Of a stretch of DNA of 64,000 nt, positions 16,753-27,200 are shown in pieces. Numbering within the stretch: the first letter of the stretch is position 1; each line of letters begins with the position of its first letter. The position numbers and the translations under genes are program-made. Under the pieces are notes generated by a model. That model was not told the origin of the DNA. It worked only from the letters and a program-made list of their open reading frames with translations, and did not search any database. The DNA is from Dictyobacter formicarum (GTDB lineage: Bacteria; Chloroflexota; Ktedonobacteria; Ktedonobacterales; Ktedonobacteraceae): contig NZ_BNJJ01000023.1 in assembly GCF_016587435.1 (NCBI RefSeq), forward strand, positions 62,001 through 126,000. Reading direction: 5' to 3'.

Positions 16753-19050
16753 TTATTTAAGATGCCAATCGGTTGTTGTTTTGCCTGGATAGGTTGCTGT
16801 TTTCCTCACCAGTGTATCAGGTGGTCCGGGGAATAGGCGAATGGGTTGGCCTTTTTCTGCCAGCAGCATGGTGTCGTGCCAGATTGGGCCAGCACCATCG
16901 ACGCCGGTGACATTCACCATCGGCGAGTTGTCGTTGTTACCCGCCCAGACTCCCACCGTGACATCCGTGGTATAACCCATGGTCCAGTTATCGCGGAAGT
17001 CATTGGAGGTACCCGTTTTGGCCGCCGATGGCCTGATGGGACCCGGTCGGCCAGCATAACACTGGTTCATGGTCGTCTTATATAGCACCAGTGAGCTACA
17101 TTTACCAAACTCGTAGATACGCGAGTCGTTATCACTCAGCACATCCGTAATCATAAAGGCCGTCTCTTTGCGCAGCACACGCACGGGTTGTGGTGTGATT
17201 TGCAGGATCAGCTTGCCATTTTGATCTTTAATGGTATTGATCGCGTGTGGTGGGACGCGAACGCCTCCATTGGCGAAGGTTGCATAGCCAGCCGTGTTAT
17301 CGATCAGGTGCACGCTCAGCGAGCCCAGAACCATGGTGTAGTTGGGTATGCCCTCGTACGTGGTAAGACCCATGCTCTGCGCTGTATGCAGGGCCTTGTC
17401 GACGCCGGTACGCAGCAGCAATTTGACCGCGGGAATGTTAAACGAGTTCTGCAGTGCATAGCGGTAAGAAACCCAGCCATGAAACCGCTCATCATAGTTA
17501 TGCGGTGAATAAGAGGGCAGGCCACAGCACATCTGGATCGTGAGCGGACCATCCAGCACGGTCTCCCCCGGGCTGATGCCCTCATCAAATGCGGTCGCAT
17601 AGATGTAGGGTTTGAACGAAGAGCCGGGCTGACGATAGCCCTGTGAAGCCACATCAAAATCGCCATATGTGGGATTGTCGGGATCAATGTTGCCAACCAG
17701 GGTCCGAATCGCTCCCGTATGCTGGTCCAGTACCACGACGGCGGCATTGGACATATTATGCACCCTTGCCATCTCCGCGATATGTTTCTGGGCCGTTTTG
17801 AGCACCTTGTTTTGTAAGTCCAGGTCTAGTGTGGTCATGACAACCAGGCCAGCGCGCGAGAGATCGCTGATCTTAACGTGCAGATCGTCGGCCAACTCAC
17901 GTAACGTGTAATTGACGAAATGAGGCGCGATCCTGTTGTTAACGAAACCACGATGCTTAATGAAGTTTGGCTTCTGGGACTCCATAATGGCATCGGCGCG
18001 TTCTTGCGCTGTAATATATCCCTGGTTATACATCTGCTGCAGCACCTCTTGCATACGTATTGCGGCCGCCTTGGGATGTAAGAATGGATCGCGCGCGATC
18101 GGCGAGCTAGGAATGCCAGCCAGCATCGCTGATTGGGCAATATCCAGCTGTTGGGCCGCCGTTTGGGTTGGCGTATCTTTTAGTCCGAAGTAAGCAAGGG
18201 CTGCCTCCTCTGCTCCGTAACAACGTTCGCCATAGTAGGTCGTATTCAGGTACATCTGTAGAATCTGTTCTTTGGTATAGTAGTGCGAGATGTCGGGGGC
18301 CAGAATAACCTCCTGCAACTTACGCAGCATAGTAGCCTGATTGCCCACGATACTATTTTTAATCAACTGCTGCGTAATCGTGCTGCCACCAGAGACCACC
18401 TTGTTAGTGGTCATATCAGAGATTGCGGCACGTAAGATACCCGTAATATCATAGCCGGGGTTTTTGTAGAAGTTCTGATCTTCGATCGCGATTTCAGCAT
18501 GGGCCAGGTGGGGAGAAATTTTATCCAGTGGCTCGCTGGTTTGCAACCCCTGGTCCATCATCTGAAAAATCAGTTTCCCATGTACATCATAAATGCGCGT
18601 GCTATCTTTCGGCAGAATATCCTCAAGCGTCGTAATTTTGTCCCCAAACCGTTCGTGGGTCGCATTGATAAAGCCTACCACCGTCACAAAGATAAGCACC
18701 ATAATCAGAAAGACCGAAAACAGGCTGGCCGCCATCGGCAGCAACGTTCCGGTCCCGATGCGATCGCTGAGCGCAATCGTGTTCAGCGTTTGACGTAAAT
18801 TCTTGCGCTTGATATGCCGCCTGAGGCGCCAGCCAGTCGGATGAATACTTTGATGCGAGCCAGTATAGAATATGCCTGGAACCGGCCGCATAGGGACATC
18901 ATTCATGCGCTGAGCAACCGCGGCCTGACTATGTGGCGGTAAACTGGCAGGCATTCGATGCCGTGGCTGTGAACCCTCTGCTCTCTGCGAGCCAGAGCCT
19001 CCTCCGGGGGGTGGAGGCGGATTCTCTCCGACATGCCGATCGGTCTGCAT
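16753..19050 (-). CDS. class A penicillin-binding protein (bifunctional transglycosylase/transpeptidase)
   Basis: 765 aa. A disordered Pro-rich cytoplasmic N-terminus, one membrane helix (~residues 105-130, LFSVFLIMVLIFVTVVGFI), a GT51 glycosyltransferase domain (EIAIEDQNFYKNPGYD with catalytic Glu, then GGSTITQQLIKN), then a transpeptidase domain: SxxK in PGSSFKPYIYA, SxN as NSFNIPAVK and KTG in AAKTGTSNDF. It polymerises and cross-links peptidoglycan on the outer face of the membrane. ATG at 19050 is preferred, with AGAGG 7 bp upstream. It is a paralogue of the next gene upstream on the same strand, separated by 556 bp. Confidence 0.96.
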   Translation of the reverse strand: MQTDRHVGENPPPPPGGGSGSQRAEGSQPRHRMPASLPPHSQAAVAQRMNDVPMRPVPGIFYTGSHQSIHPTGWRLRRHIKRKNLRQTLNTIALSDRIGTGTLLPMAASLFSVFLIMVLIFVTVVGFINATHERFGDKITTLEDILPKDSTRIYDVHGKLIFQMMDQGLQTSEPLDKISPHLAHAEIAIEDQNFYKNPGYDITGILRAAISDMTTNKVVSGGSTITQQLIKNSIVGNQATMLRKLQEVILAPDISHYYTKEQILQMYLNTTYYGERCYGAEEAALAYFGLKDTPTQTAAQQLDIAQSAMLAGIPSSPIARDPFLHPKAAAIRMQEVLQQMYNQGYITAQERADAIMESQKPNFIKHRGFVNNRIAPHFVNYTLRELADDLHVKISDLSRAGLVVMTTLDLDLQNKVLKTAQKHIAEMARVHNMSNAAVVVLDQHTGAIRTLVGNIDPDNPTYGDFDVASQGYRQPGSSFKPYIYATAFDEGISPGETVLDGPLTIQMCCGLPSYSPHNYDERFHGWVSYRYALQNSFNIPAVKLLLRTGVDKALHTAQSMGLTTYEGIPNYTMVLGSLSVHLIDNTAGYATFANGGVRVPPHAINTIKDQNGKLILQITPQPVRVLRKETAFMITDVLSDNDSRIYEFGKCSSLVLYKTTMNQCYAGRPGPIRPSAAKTGTSNDFRDNWTMGYTTDVTVGVWAGNNDNSPMVNVTGVDGAGPIWHDTMLLAEKGQPIRLFPGPPDTLVRKTATYPGKTTTDWHLK

Positions 19051-19056
19051 GGCCAA

Positions 19057-19612
19057 ACCTCTTTCTACAACCTATCTTCACTCACTACTACAACTCTTTG
19101 CCCATACATACAACACTGCGCGCTTGATTGATGCAACCATCTATATTAGTGGAGAGTGGCACATCCCTGGTTGTTTTTTGTGGAATGAATGAAATTTGCG
19201 TGGTGCATGACGCAATATATAGAATAATAGCAATGTTTCCGCCCTTTACGTAAAGGAAGAGTATAGCTTCACTTTTAATTATATGCGTCGCCTATGATGC
19301 CAAGTAATGTTCTAATATGAAAAGGTGAACCTCGTGGACATACACTTATCGGCAGTAAATGCCTTCACAATGCCTGTTATACAACCGAACTGAACTATAA
19401 TCTAAAAAATAGTTATCTGTACATAGTAACGCCATAAACGAATCAATAGTAACTCGCCAGGCTTACTTTTTCATATATAGGTTTTCCAGAGGCGAAAGCA
19501 ACAAGAAACACGACCCGTAGATGCGCCCCTTGCGGGCGCTTCTGACCTTCTGCACAAAAAAGAAACAATAGTAAGCGCCCACGAGTGGGCGCACCTGCGA
19601 GTCGTTCTTAAT
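19057..19612. other. spacer between the two PBP genes
   Basis: AT-rich and without a convincing gene. Near 19523-19539 is GCGCCCCTTGCGGGCGC, and at 19575-19592 an 8-bp stem GCGCCCAC/GTGGGCGC with loop GA. These are short relatives of the GC-rich flanking modules. The stretch just beyond the end of the upstream PBP gene may act as its terminator, but no U-run is evident. Confidence 0.5.
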
Positions 19613-22336
19613 TTACCACCAACCCATATGGGGGGTAGAATTGCCTGGAGGGGGAGCGACAAAATTGAAATTGTTACAGTAGGGATGTTCGGTGGCAATA
19701 GAAGTATTTACAGAAGTATGCACCTTCTTATGATGCTTATGCTTATGTTTCATTGGGATAATAGTGGCTGCTGGATCAAGAGTCTGCATCTGTGTAAAGG
19801 TAGGATAATGGCCTGGCAGGTACCAATCGGTGGTGTGAATGCCATCTGGATAGGTCATATCGCCTCGCTCCAGTCCACCGGGATTGACAAAGTCTTTGAT
19901 CGGGTGTTCCTCTTCTGCCAGTAACATTGAGTCATGCCAGATGGGGGCCGCGCCCTGGACGCCAGTGACATTCAGCATGGGGGTGTAGTTATTGTTGCCC
20001 GCCCAGACTCCCATTACGAAGTCCGAGGTATAACCCATGGTCCAGTTATCTCGGAAGTCATTGGTGGTACCTGTTTTGGCTGCCGCAGGCCGGACGGTGC
20101 CGCGATTGCCAGCCCAGCACTGGGATTCGGAGTTCGTATAGAGCTGTAAAGGATTGCAGTCCAGGAATTCTGGCAGGCGCGAGTCATTATCGCTCAGCAT
20201 ACTGGTCATCATGTATGCGATCTGAGGGCTGATAGCCCGCTTGCCTGGTTTGGTCTGGTGGGTAATGACCTTGTTATTGTAGGTATAGACAATCTTATCA
20301 ATCGCATATGGTTGGAAAGTCTGGCCATTATTGGCGAAGGCGCCAAAGGCCGTAGTATGCTCCAGCAGATTGACGCCCAGGCCACCCAGCACCATCGAGT
20401 AGCCAGCGTCCCCTTTTGGATGTTCAATGCCCATATCTCTGGCTGTCTTCAGCGCGTTGCCAATCCCTACATGCTGCAGGGTTTTGACGGCCGGAATATT
20501 CAAGGAGTTCTGCAGCGCGCAGCGCATGGTGACATGACCATGGAAAAGCTGATCATAGTTCTTTGGTGAGTAGGTTGGTGGATTTGATCCCGGTGGGAGC
20601 ACAATCGTCAAAGGGGCATCATCAATGGCCTGAGCGGGCGTATATCCCTGCTCCAGGGCGGTCGCATAGACATATGGCTTAAACGAGGAGCCTGGCTGGC
20701 GATAGCCCATCGTCGCCACATCAAACTTCCCATCGATGGTCTTGCTATTATAATCGAGGCTTCCCAATAAAGAACGAATCGCGCCACTATGATAATCGAT
20801 CAATACCTCTGCCGCATTCGTCACATTATGTCCCCCCAGTTCAGCGATATGTGTCTGCATTACTTTCTGAATTTTGTCCTGTAGCCCGATATCAAGCGTG
20901 GTATACACCTTCAGGCCTGAACGCGATAGTTGGCCGCGAGAGAGTTTTAGCTGCTGCTCTAGCTGCTGAATCACATATTGACTGAAATGTGGTGCCCGAT
21001 CATTTAAATTGGGGGGGCCCTTAAAAAAGTCCGACTTTTGTGCTTCCTTGAGCGCATCCTGCGCTTGCTCCTGAGTGATATAGCCCTCACGGATCATCAG
21101 GGTCAGAACGGTATTGAAGCGATTAAACGCGGTTTGAGGATGCAGGCTCGGATCATACAGCCAGGGAGAGCTGGGCATGCCTGCCAGCATCGCCGATTGG
21201 GCCAGGTCAAGCTGAGCTGAAGCGGGCTTGCCCGGCTGATCTACCAATCCAAAGTACATCGTGGCGGCAGCATCGATACCATAAGCCTGATGACCATAGT
21301 AAATGGTATTCAGATACATCTCTAAAATATCGTTTTTGCTATAGAGGCCATTGATTTCAGGAGTGAGCACGATCTCCTGCATTTTGCGCATCAGGCTGGC
21401 CTCATTGCCAACCACCAGATTTTTAATTAACTGCTGGGTGATGGTGCTGCCGCCCTCGATCACGCGCCCATGCTCAAGATTTTGAATGGCGGCCTGCAGG
21501 ATACGGAAAACGTCGATACCAGAGTTGTTCCAAAAGTTTTTATCTTCCGTGGCAACGGTCGCGTTAATTAACTGTGGAGAAACCTGGTTGAGCGTGACCG
21601 AGGTATGCATGCCCTGATCGGTAATCTGGGACAGCAAGACGCTTTTGCTATCGTAGATCTTCAGGTTGTCGTGCGGCGTCAGATCGTGTAGAGATATGAG
21701 CTGCTGGTTGTAAGAGCTGCTTGTGCTGTTATAGAAGTGGTAGGTGGCATAGGAGCCTGCGCTCGTGATGGTAAAGATGAGCAATATGATGGCTCCGAGT
21801 ATACTGAAGACACTCAGCCAGAAACGATTAAATGCCCGGTGGGTCTGCTTGCGGTTGCTGCGTAGATGCTTGCGTGAGATATGACGCAACAGCAACTTGC
21901 GCCGCCGCTGTGCTATCAGGAGTCCATTGCGGCCGCGCGTATGCATATTGTTGGCGGAAGCATAGGGCTGTGGGAGCTGGCTCTGCTCGGCGGGTGAATT
22001 TTGTGAGCCATCGTTCTCGGCTGACTGTGAGAGACGCTGGTGTCGCCTGCTTTTCTGCTCAAGATAGTGCTGGGCTCGCCTGATCCTCTCCTGGCGTGCC
22101 TCATAATAGAAAGGGAGCTGAGATGATGCCGGGCGCGTGCCGCTCGTGCCATCGTCTTGTCTGTTGATAGCAGGTGTGGCTGGCAATGGTGGTAGTGATG
22201 GCGTATCAGGAACCGGTGTAGTTGGAGTCGAAGGAGGAGTTTGTGCGTTGTCTGATTCCCGATGTATCTGCATCGAATCCTCATGCTGCTCTTGTGAATA
22301 TGTATTATCCTCAGGATATTGCTGTTCGCCTGACAT
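19613..22336 (-). CDS. class A penicillin-binding protein (bifunctional transglycosylase/transpeptidase)
   Basis: 907 aa. A ~170-residue hydrophilic N-terminus, one membrane helix (FWLSVFSILGAIILLIFTIT), a GT51 domain (VATEDKNFWNNSGID, GGSTITQQLIKNLVVGN), and a transpeptidase domain with PGSSFKPYVYA (SxxK), NSLNIPAVK (SxN) and AAKTGTTNDF (KTG). The C-terminal tail is His/Lys-rich (KHKHKHHKK). AGGAGGGGA precedes the ATG. Two such enzymes in tandem suggest duplication followed by divergence of the flanking tails. Confidence 0.96.
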   Translation of the reverse strand: MSGEQQYPEDNTYSQEQHEDSMQIHRESDNAQTPPSTPTTPVPDTPSLPPLPATPAINRQDDGTSGTRPASSQLPFYYEARQERIRRAQHYLEQKSRRHQRLSQSAENDGSQNSPAEQSQLPQPYASANNMHTRGRNGLLIAQRRRKLLLRHISRKHLRSNRKQTHRAFNRFWLSVFSILGAIILLIFTITSAGSYATYHFYNSTSSSYNQQLISLHDLTPHDNLKIYDSKSVLLSQITDQGMHTSVTLNQVSPQLINATVATEDKNFWNNSGIDVFRILQAAIQNLEHGRVIEGGSTITQQLIKNLVVGNEASLMRKMQEIVLTPEINGLYSKNDILEMYLNTIYYGHQAYGIDAAATMYFGLVDQPGKPASAQLDLAQSAMLAGMPSSPWLYDPSLHPQTAFNRFNTVLTLMIREGYITQEQAQDALKEAQKSDFFKGPPNLNDRAPHFSQYVIQQLEQQLKLSRGQLSRSGLKVYTTLDIGLQDKIQKVMQTHIAELGGHNVTNAAEVLIDYHSGAIRSLLGSLDYNSKTIDGKFDVATMGYRQPGSSFKPYVYATALEQGYTPAQAIDDAPLTIVLPPGSNPPTYSPKNYDQLFHGHVTMRCALQNSLNIPAVKTLQHVGIGNALKTARDMGIEHPKGDAGYSMVLGGLGVNLLEHTTAFGAFANNGQTFQPYAIDKIVYTYNNKVITHQTKPGKRAISPQIAYMMTSMLSDNDSRLPEFLDCNPLQLYTNSESQCWAGNRGTVRPAAAKTGTTNDFRDNWTMGYTSDFVMGVWAGNNNYTPMLNVTGVQGAAPIWHDSMLLAEEEHPIKDFVNPGGLERGDMTYPDGIHTTDWYLPGHYPTFTQMQTLDPAATIIPMKHKHKHHKKVHTSVNTSIATEHPYCNNFNFVAPPPGNSTPHMGWW

Positions 22337-22547
22337 AAGAGGTTCCCCTCCTTATTCATCCAAAAGGTCTTCTATAGCTTTTGTGTGTCCAACATGTTTC
22401 AAGTTATTTCTTTTCTTTACTTAGTTAGACGTTGTAAAACGCAAAAGGTCTCGTTCCAGTGAAGTATTTTTATTTGTGGCACGGTATTGAGGCATCCTTT
22501 TAATAAAAGGACACGTGGAAAAAGCTGATGATTGTTTGTGTGATCTA

Positions 22548-23192
22548 TCAGGGTTTGCTGTTCTGGTGTTGCGTAACTTCGATCAGGGCAGGCAGAATTT
22601 CATCGGTGATGGCCTGTATCTGGTGGAAACTTTTAATCCAGAAGATATCATGATCGCGGCCACTGCGTATTTCTGCCATTTGTAGGATGCCTTCATTGAT
22701 CAGTGTCTGGAAGTAGAGGAAGGCCCGTACGGCGTCGGAAAGTGGTACATTGGAGTTTCCGGTAATAGAGCCATATTCAGTTCCCAACTCGACCGCCTCT
22801 TTTTTTAAATCGTCGATATGTGTCTCATCATTAAGTGTACGCAACATGAGATCAAGCAGACGGCGGCCAAGCCGGCGATAGGCATCGCGGGCCGCTGTAT
22901 CAAAGTGTTGATACCAGGGAAAGGTATCCAGCGTGCCATCGGTAAAGGCAAAGCGTACACGTCCCAGTACGCTTTGGACGAGGAGCACAGATGCTGGATC
23001 GGGCCTGGGCTCAGCTTCCTGGCGCAGGCGTGCCTCGATATCGGCGCGACGGAAGCGGCGGTGTCCACCGCTGGTACGCCGTGAGGGTATCTCATTACGA
23101 TCAGCCCATAGGCGCACTGTGGCTGGATGCATACCCAGCAACTCTGCCGCCTCGCGTAAACTTAGCCACTCCTCTCCTGTGTGCGATGTCAC
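22548..23192 (-). CDS. MerR/excisionase-type helix-turn-helix regulator
   Basis: 214 aa. The N-terminus is a winged helix-turn-helix: LSLREAAELLGMHPATVRLW, then ADRNEIPSRRTSGGHRRFRR, the motif of MerR/BldC/excisionase-like proteins. The remaining ~150 residues are helical with no recognised ligand domain. Start: the second of two adjacent GTG codons, at 23192, 7 bp after AGGAGG. The frame stays open to an ATG at 23342, but that stretch looks like untranslated leader. It is divergent, across a 1-kb repeat-rich spacer, from the two giant FtsX-type permeases. Confidence 0.82.
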   Translation of the reverse strand: MTSHTGEEWLSLREAAELLGMHPATVRLWADRNEIPSRRTSGGHRRFRRADIEARLRQEAEPRPDPASVLLVQSVLGRVRFAFTDGTLDTFPWYQHFDTAARDAYRRLGRRLLDLMLRTLNDETHIDDLKKEAVELGTEYGSITGNSNVPLSDAVRAFLYFQTLINEGILQMAEIRSGRDHDIFWIKSFHQIQAITDEILPALIEVTQHQNSKP

Positions 23193-23644
23193 CACGTTAC
23201 CTCCTGCGAATATGGGGGTTATCTGGACAATTAAGAAATGCTCAATATGTAGCTTGATTGTATGGAATTCATACAGTATCGTCAAGTCTGAGGTTGAACT
23301 CTTCCGACCTTGCCGATAAGCTTCTACCTGCTTTGGTTGCATTATGGTTTTGAAGCCGGGGGATACCTTTGCTGGCAGCCAGCATTATTAGATGTGTACC
23401 CCCTATATATTATATCGATTATATCCCCCGGTTAGACAGCCCGCTCTCACCATATCCATCTTTATCGATGTTGTGTAAGTGATGAAGATGTGTTTCATGG
23501 AAATGTAAATCTAGAAATTTTTGTGAGATTTAGGTGTAATATGCCTTATATTATTATGTATATTATTCTCATATAGAGCATGCCTGAACCCATAGGGTTC
23601 GCGCCTGCGGCCCCTCACACTACGCTCCTACGGAGCTCAAAACA

Positions 23645-23703
23645 GGTTTAATGAGTGGTGCAGAAAATGGGCACAGCCCATTTTCTGCACCACTCATTAA
23701 ACC
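23645..23703. repeat. perfect hairpin, 28-bp stem, apex GC-ACA-GC
   Basis: The left arm 23645-23672 (GGTTTAATGAGTGGTGCAGA and on) is exactly complementary to 23676-23703; loop ACA. It abuts the palindrome at 23704-23731. Confidence 0.92.
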
Positions 23704-23731
23704 GCGAGCGGGCGCGTATGCGCCCGCTCGC
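23704..23731. repeat. GC-rich palindrome
   Basis: GCGAGCGGGCGC and its exact complement around GTAT. This is the palindromic core of the flanking module and is also seen at 44870-44890 and 57993-58024. Confidence 0.85.
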
Positions 23732-23854
23732 ACGGAGGCTTCGTTTCCCATGGTGATGGACATCAGACACATTCATAAACGGTGTTTGATTCCCGTTGTG
23801 ATCAGCGTCTGTATGCATGAGCTGTTGCTCTCTGTGAGCTCAAAACATACGCCA

Positions 23855-23901
23855 TTCAGTGGTGCAAATCGTGCATACTGTGCATAATTTGCACCACTGA
23901 A
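23855..23901. repeat. imperfect long hairpin
   Basis: A 15-bp perfect outer stem TTCAGTGGTGCAAAT/ATTTGCACCACTGAA. After one C-A mismatch the pairing continues for about 5 bp (GTGCA with TGCAT). An A-run follows, then the inverted flanking module at 23912-23944. Confidence 0.85.
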
Positions 23902-23947
23902 GAAAAAATGTGCGGCCGCGCATACGGACGCCCGCAAGGGGGGCACA

Positions 23948-23973
23948 TTGATTCCCATGATTATGGGAATCAA
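23948..23973. repeat. short hairpin, 11-bp stem
   Basis: TTGATTCCCAT/ATGGGAATCAA around GATT. Degenerate relatives of its left arm recur at ~23789 and 24159. Confidence 0.7.
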
Positions 23974-24057
23974 ACACTTTCATAAAGAGTGTCAGACTCC
24001 CATAGCATCCGCATGCACGGTGCATGGGTTTACACACCTCCCGTGCTCAGGATGTCC

Positions 24058-24113
24058 TTTCATGGCTGGTGCAGCAGGTGCGCGAATGCGCACCTGCTGC
24101 ACCAGCCATGAAA
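24058..24113. repeat. perfect hairpin, 26-bp stem, apex GC-GAAT-GC
   Basis: The left arm 24058-24083 (TTTCATGGCTGGTGCAGCAG and on) is exactly complementary to 24088-24113. It is followed by GGGGACGCCTGCGTTCCCC, a variant of the GGGGGCGTCAGCGCC module. Confidence 0.92.
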
Positions 24114-24241
24114 AAGAGAGTGGGGACGCCTGCGTTCCCCAGGCCCAGGGGCGCTCTGATTCCCAATATGTTGGGAGTCTGACACTCTCATAGATGTTTG
24201 CTGTTTCTGGCATCATATGCTTGAGATAGAAAGGTTTTTTT

Positions 24242-27200
24242 ATGTCCCACTCTAGTCAAAGAGTGCAATTTACAGGGCGACGTGCCTGGTTACCATCAGC
24301 TCTGCCTCTCGCCTGGTGGCAGTTGAGGCGAACTAAAGGATTGCTTTCGATGGTGGGGCTGGGAGTGCTGGCGGTAGTAATTTGTGTATGTGTGGCGCCA
24401 CTTTATACACAGGTAGCCATGACGGCTGGCCTGCAAGAGGCTCTAAGTGCTACTCCTGGCAATGCCAGTATTTCTATTATCAGCCAGGATGATCTACCTT
24501 TTTGGGATAGTTTGCAGCCAGTGACGGATAGTTTTAGCAGGTACTCGTTGGCCTCTATACGATCAAATCTGGATGATAGCAAACAGCAAATGGTCACTGA
24601 AGCTACAGCACTACCTGTTTATCTGCATGCTCCCCTGGCTAAAAATAGCAAGCCCTCACTGGATCAGATATCGCTGGAAGGCACTGATATGGTGGCCGTG
24701 AAGAGCGGAAAACACGTGTCGCTTATCCAGGGTAGACTACCGGATGCACATTTAAAGGCTTATACAGATCCTGATAGCACGATTGAAATTGCCCTACCTG
24801 CGAATACAGCCAGCACCATGCATATGGCGGTTGGCTCACAGTTCTATACGCAGGTTGCGACCGCCTCACCAACAGATAGCAAAAAAGCTACCCGGCATAT
24901 CATTCCCATAAAGATCGTCGGCATTTTTCGCGATATGGATGGCAAAGATCTGTTCTGGCATGGAGATAGTCTAGGGAAATCTTCTCTCTCTACGAGTCCG
25001 AGTGGTCCCTTTGTGTATAAGGCGGTAGTTTCCAATGAGGAACTGGTCAGTACCTTCTCGCGTTTCATATCGCAAGCAGATAAGCCGAGTCAGAATCCCG
25101 TAGTTTTTCCAGATGACAATATCGCACCTGTTCAACAGCCCGCCTATCCGCTGGTTAATCCACTGAATGTGACATGGTATTACTCGTTGGATGTACATAC
25201 GATTTCTAATAATCAACTCAATAGTTTGCTGTTGCAACTGCATGAATTTCAATATCGCCGCTACCCAACGGATAGTATGTTATTGGCTTATGGCCTGACT
25301 AAGATTCACACATTTGCTCCTATCGACTCTTTGACGAATTATCAAAAACAGCTGGCGATTTCGCAGGTGCCGGCGCTGAGCCTGGTGATAATGATCTTTT
25401 GTCTCTTGCTGTACTTTGTGGCGCTGATGGCCAATTTATTAGTTGAGCGCCAGGCGCCTGCGCTGGCCATTGTGCGCAGCCGTGGCGGCAGTCGTGGCCA
25501 GATCTTTGGTGCCTTGATGGCACAGGGAACGGCTGTTAGCCTGCTGGCATTGCTCGCGGGACTGATCCTGGCCATTCCTATTACAGCCTGGCTAGGTTAC
25601 ATGCAGCTTCCTGCCACCGATTATGTGGCAATCAGTACGGTTTTATCTAACTGGGTGCGTACGAGCCTGTCGGTGAGTGGTTATGCACTGCTTACTGTGG
25701 CGGTGGTTCTGTTAGCCTTGATGATCGCCATTTATCAGGCGACCGCATTAGACGTGCTGGCTCTGAGGCGTGAGGCGGGACGCTCTACTCGTCGGCCTCT
25801 CTGGTTGCGCTTCAGGTTAGATCTAATCGCGGTCATCATCATGAGCGTTGGTTTTGGCGTATCCATCTATCTCACCAATTCCAATACACTGGACCCACAC
25901 CTGCGCCTGGCATTGCTCTCGCCCCTGGTCATGGCGCGAGCGGTCTGCACTATCATTGCAGCGTTACTACTCTTCTTACGCTTCTTTCCATACCTACTGG
26001 ATTGGGGGTCCCGCTGGGCGACGCAGCGCAACCGAGGTGCTTCCTCGATGCTAGCGCTGGCGCAGCTCGCGCGCTCGCCGCGCCAATCGTTGCGCATGGC
26101 CCTGTTATTTGCTCTGGCGACCGCCTTCGCTCTATTCGCTTTGATCCTGGGGGCCTCCCAATTTCAGCGTGCCAGCGACGTGGCCACCAATGCCGTAGGC
26201 GCCGATTTCTCAGGCACTTTCTTCAATCAACCAGACGCCACCACTATGAGTGATCAGATTCATGCCTATAGTCAATTAAAGGGTGTGCAGGGAGTTACGG
26301 TTGGTTATGTCGATAAGCTCAATCTGGGTGAACAGCAAGCGTATGTGAATTTCCAGGCGGTAGATGCTGATACCTATAAAAATGTTGTGTACTGGCCAGC
26401 GGATAACGCGTCTCAGCCCTTGCCGACATTAATGGCGCAGTTGGCTCAGGGCCGTACCTCGGAGGACCACGATCAGTGGGTACCAGCCCTCATTGATCAA
26501 GCAATGGCCAGCAACTATCATCTCGGTCTGGGCAGCACATTCTCGCTCTCGGCCACTGGTGACGGTATCAACCTGATTCCCTTTAAAGTCACCACAATTG
26601 TCAAATACATGCCCGCGACGGCGACGCCCGATAGCGTATTAGTCGATCTACGGGCCTATCAAAAGCTCTACGATAAGCTTGTGAATACCGTTGGCAGCCA
26701 GCCCTTATCCATCAATCAAATCTGGCTGCGCACCACGGATGATGCTACCAGCCTGGCGCAGATTCGCCATGAACTGCTCAATGGCGACCAGCTACAACTG
26801 GCCGCCTTCAACGATCGGCGCCAGTTGACCGAAAATCTGCGCCGCGAGCCTTTATATATCCAGTTGATTGGCATCCTGGCCCTGGGACCACTGGTTGCCC
26901 TGCTGCTGGTGATGATGGGAAGCCTGATTGCCTCGTGGTTGCAGGCGCGAGATCGGCTGGTTAACTTTGCCATTATGCGTGCGCTGGGAGCTACGCCACG
27001 CAACATCGCTAGTATTCTGGCCTGGGAGCAGGCGATTGTTTATGCCATTGCCATCCTGCTGGGAGCGATTTTTGGTGCCTTGCTATCCTGGATGGTCGTG
27101 CCATCGCTGGTCTTTACCAGTTCGCCCGGCCAACAGACCAGCCTGGATGAGTTCTACCTGGCTCAGAGCATCCCGCCAGTTCAGATTATTGTGCCCACAT

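Larger units (their letters stand above)
23193..24241. other. repeat-rich divergent spacer with three long hairpins
   Basis: No convincing gene. From left to right: an AT-rich stretch to ~23590; a flanking module with GGTTCGCGCCTGCGG and CTACGCTCCTACGGAGCT (23595-23640); hairpin 23645-23703; GC-rich palindrome 23704-23731; hairpin 23855-23901; an inverted flanking module (GCGGCCGCGCATACGGACG) at 23912-23944; small hairpin 23948-23973; hairpin 24058-24113. GATTCCC-type motifs recur at ~23789, 23949 and 24159, suggesting a partly tandem structure. Confidence 0.75.

Noticed and set aside
23193..23342. N-terminal extension of the MerR-type regulator to the ATG at 23342
   Set aside because: AGGAGG lies right before the GTG pair at 23192-23195, and the extension has no resemblance to the family.
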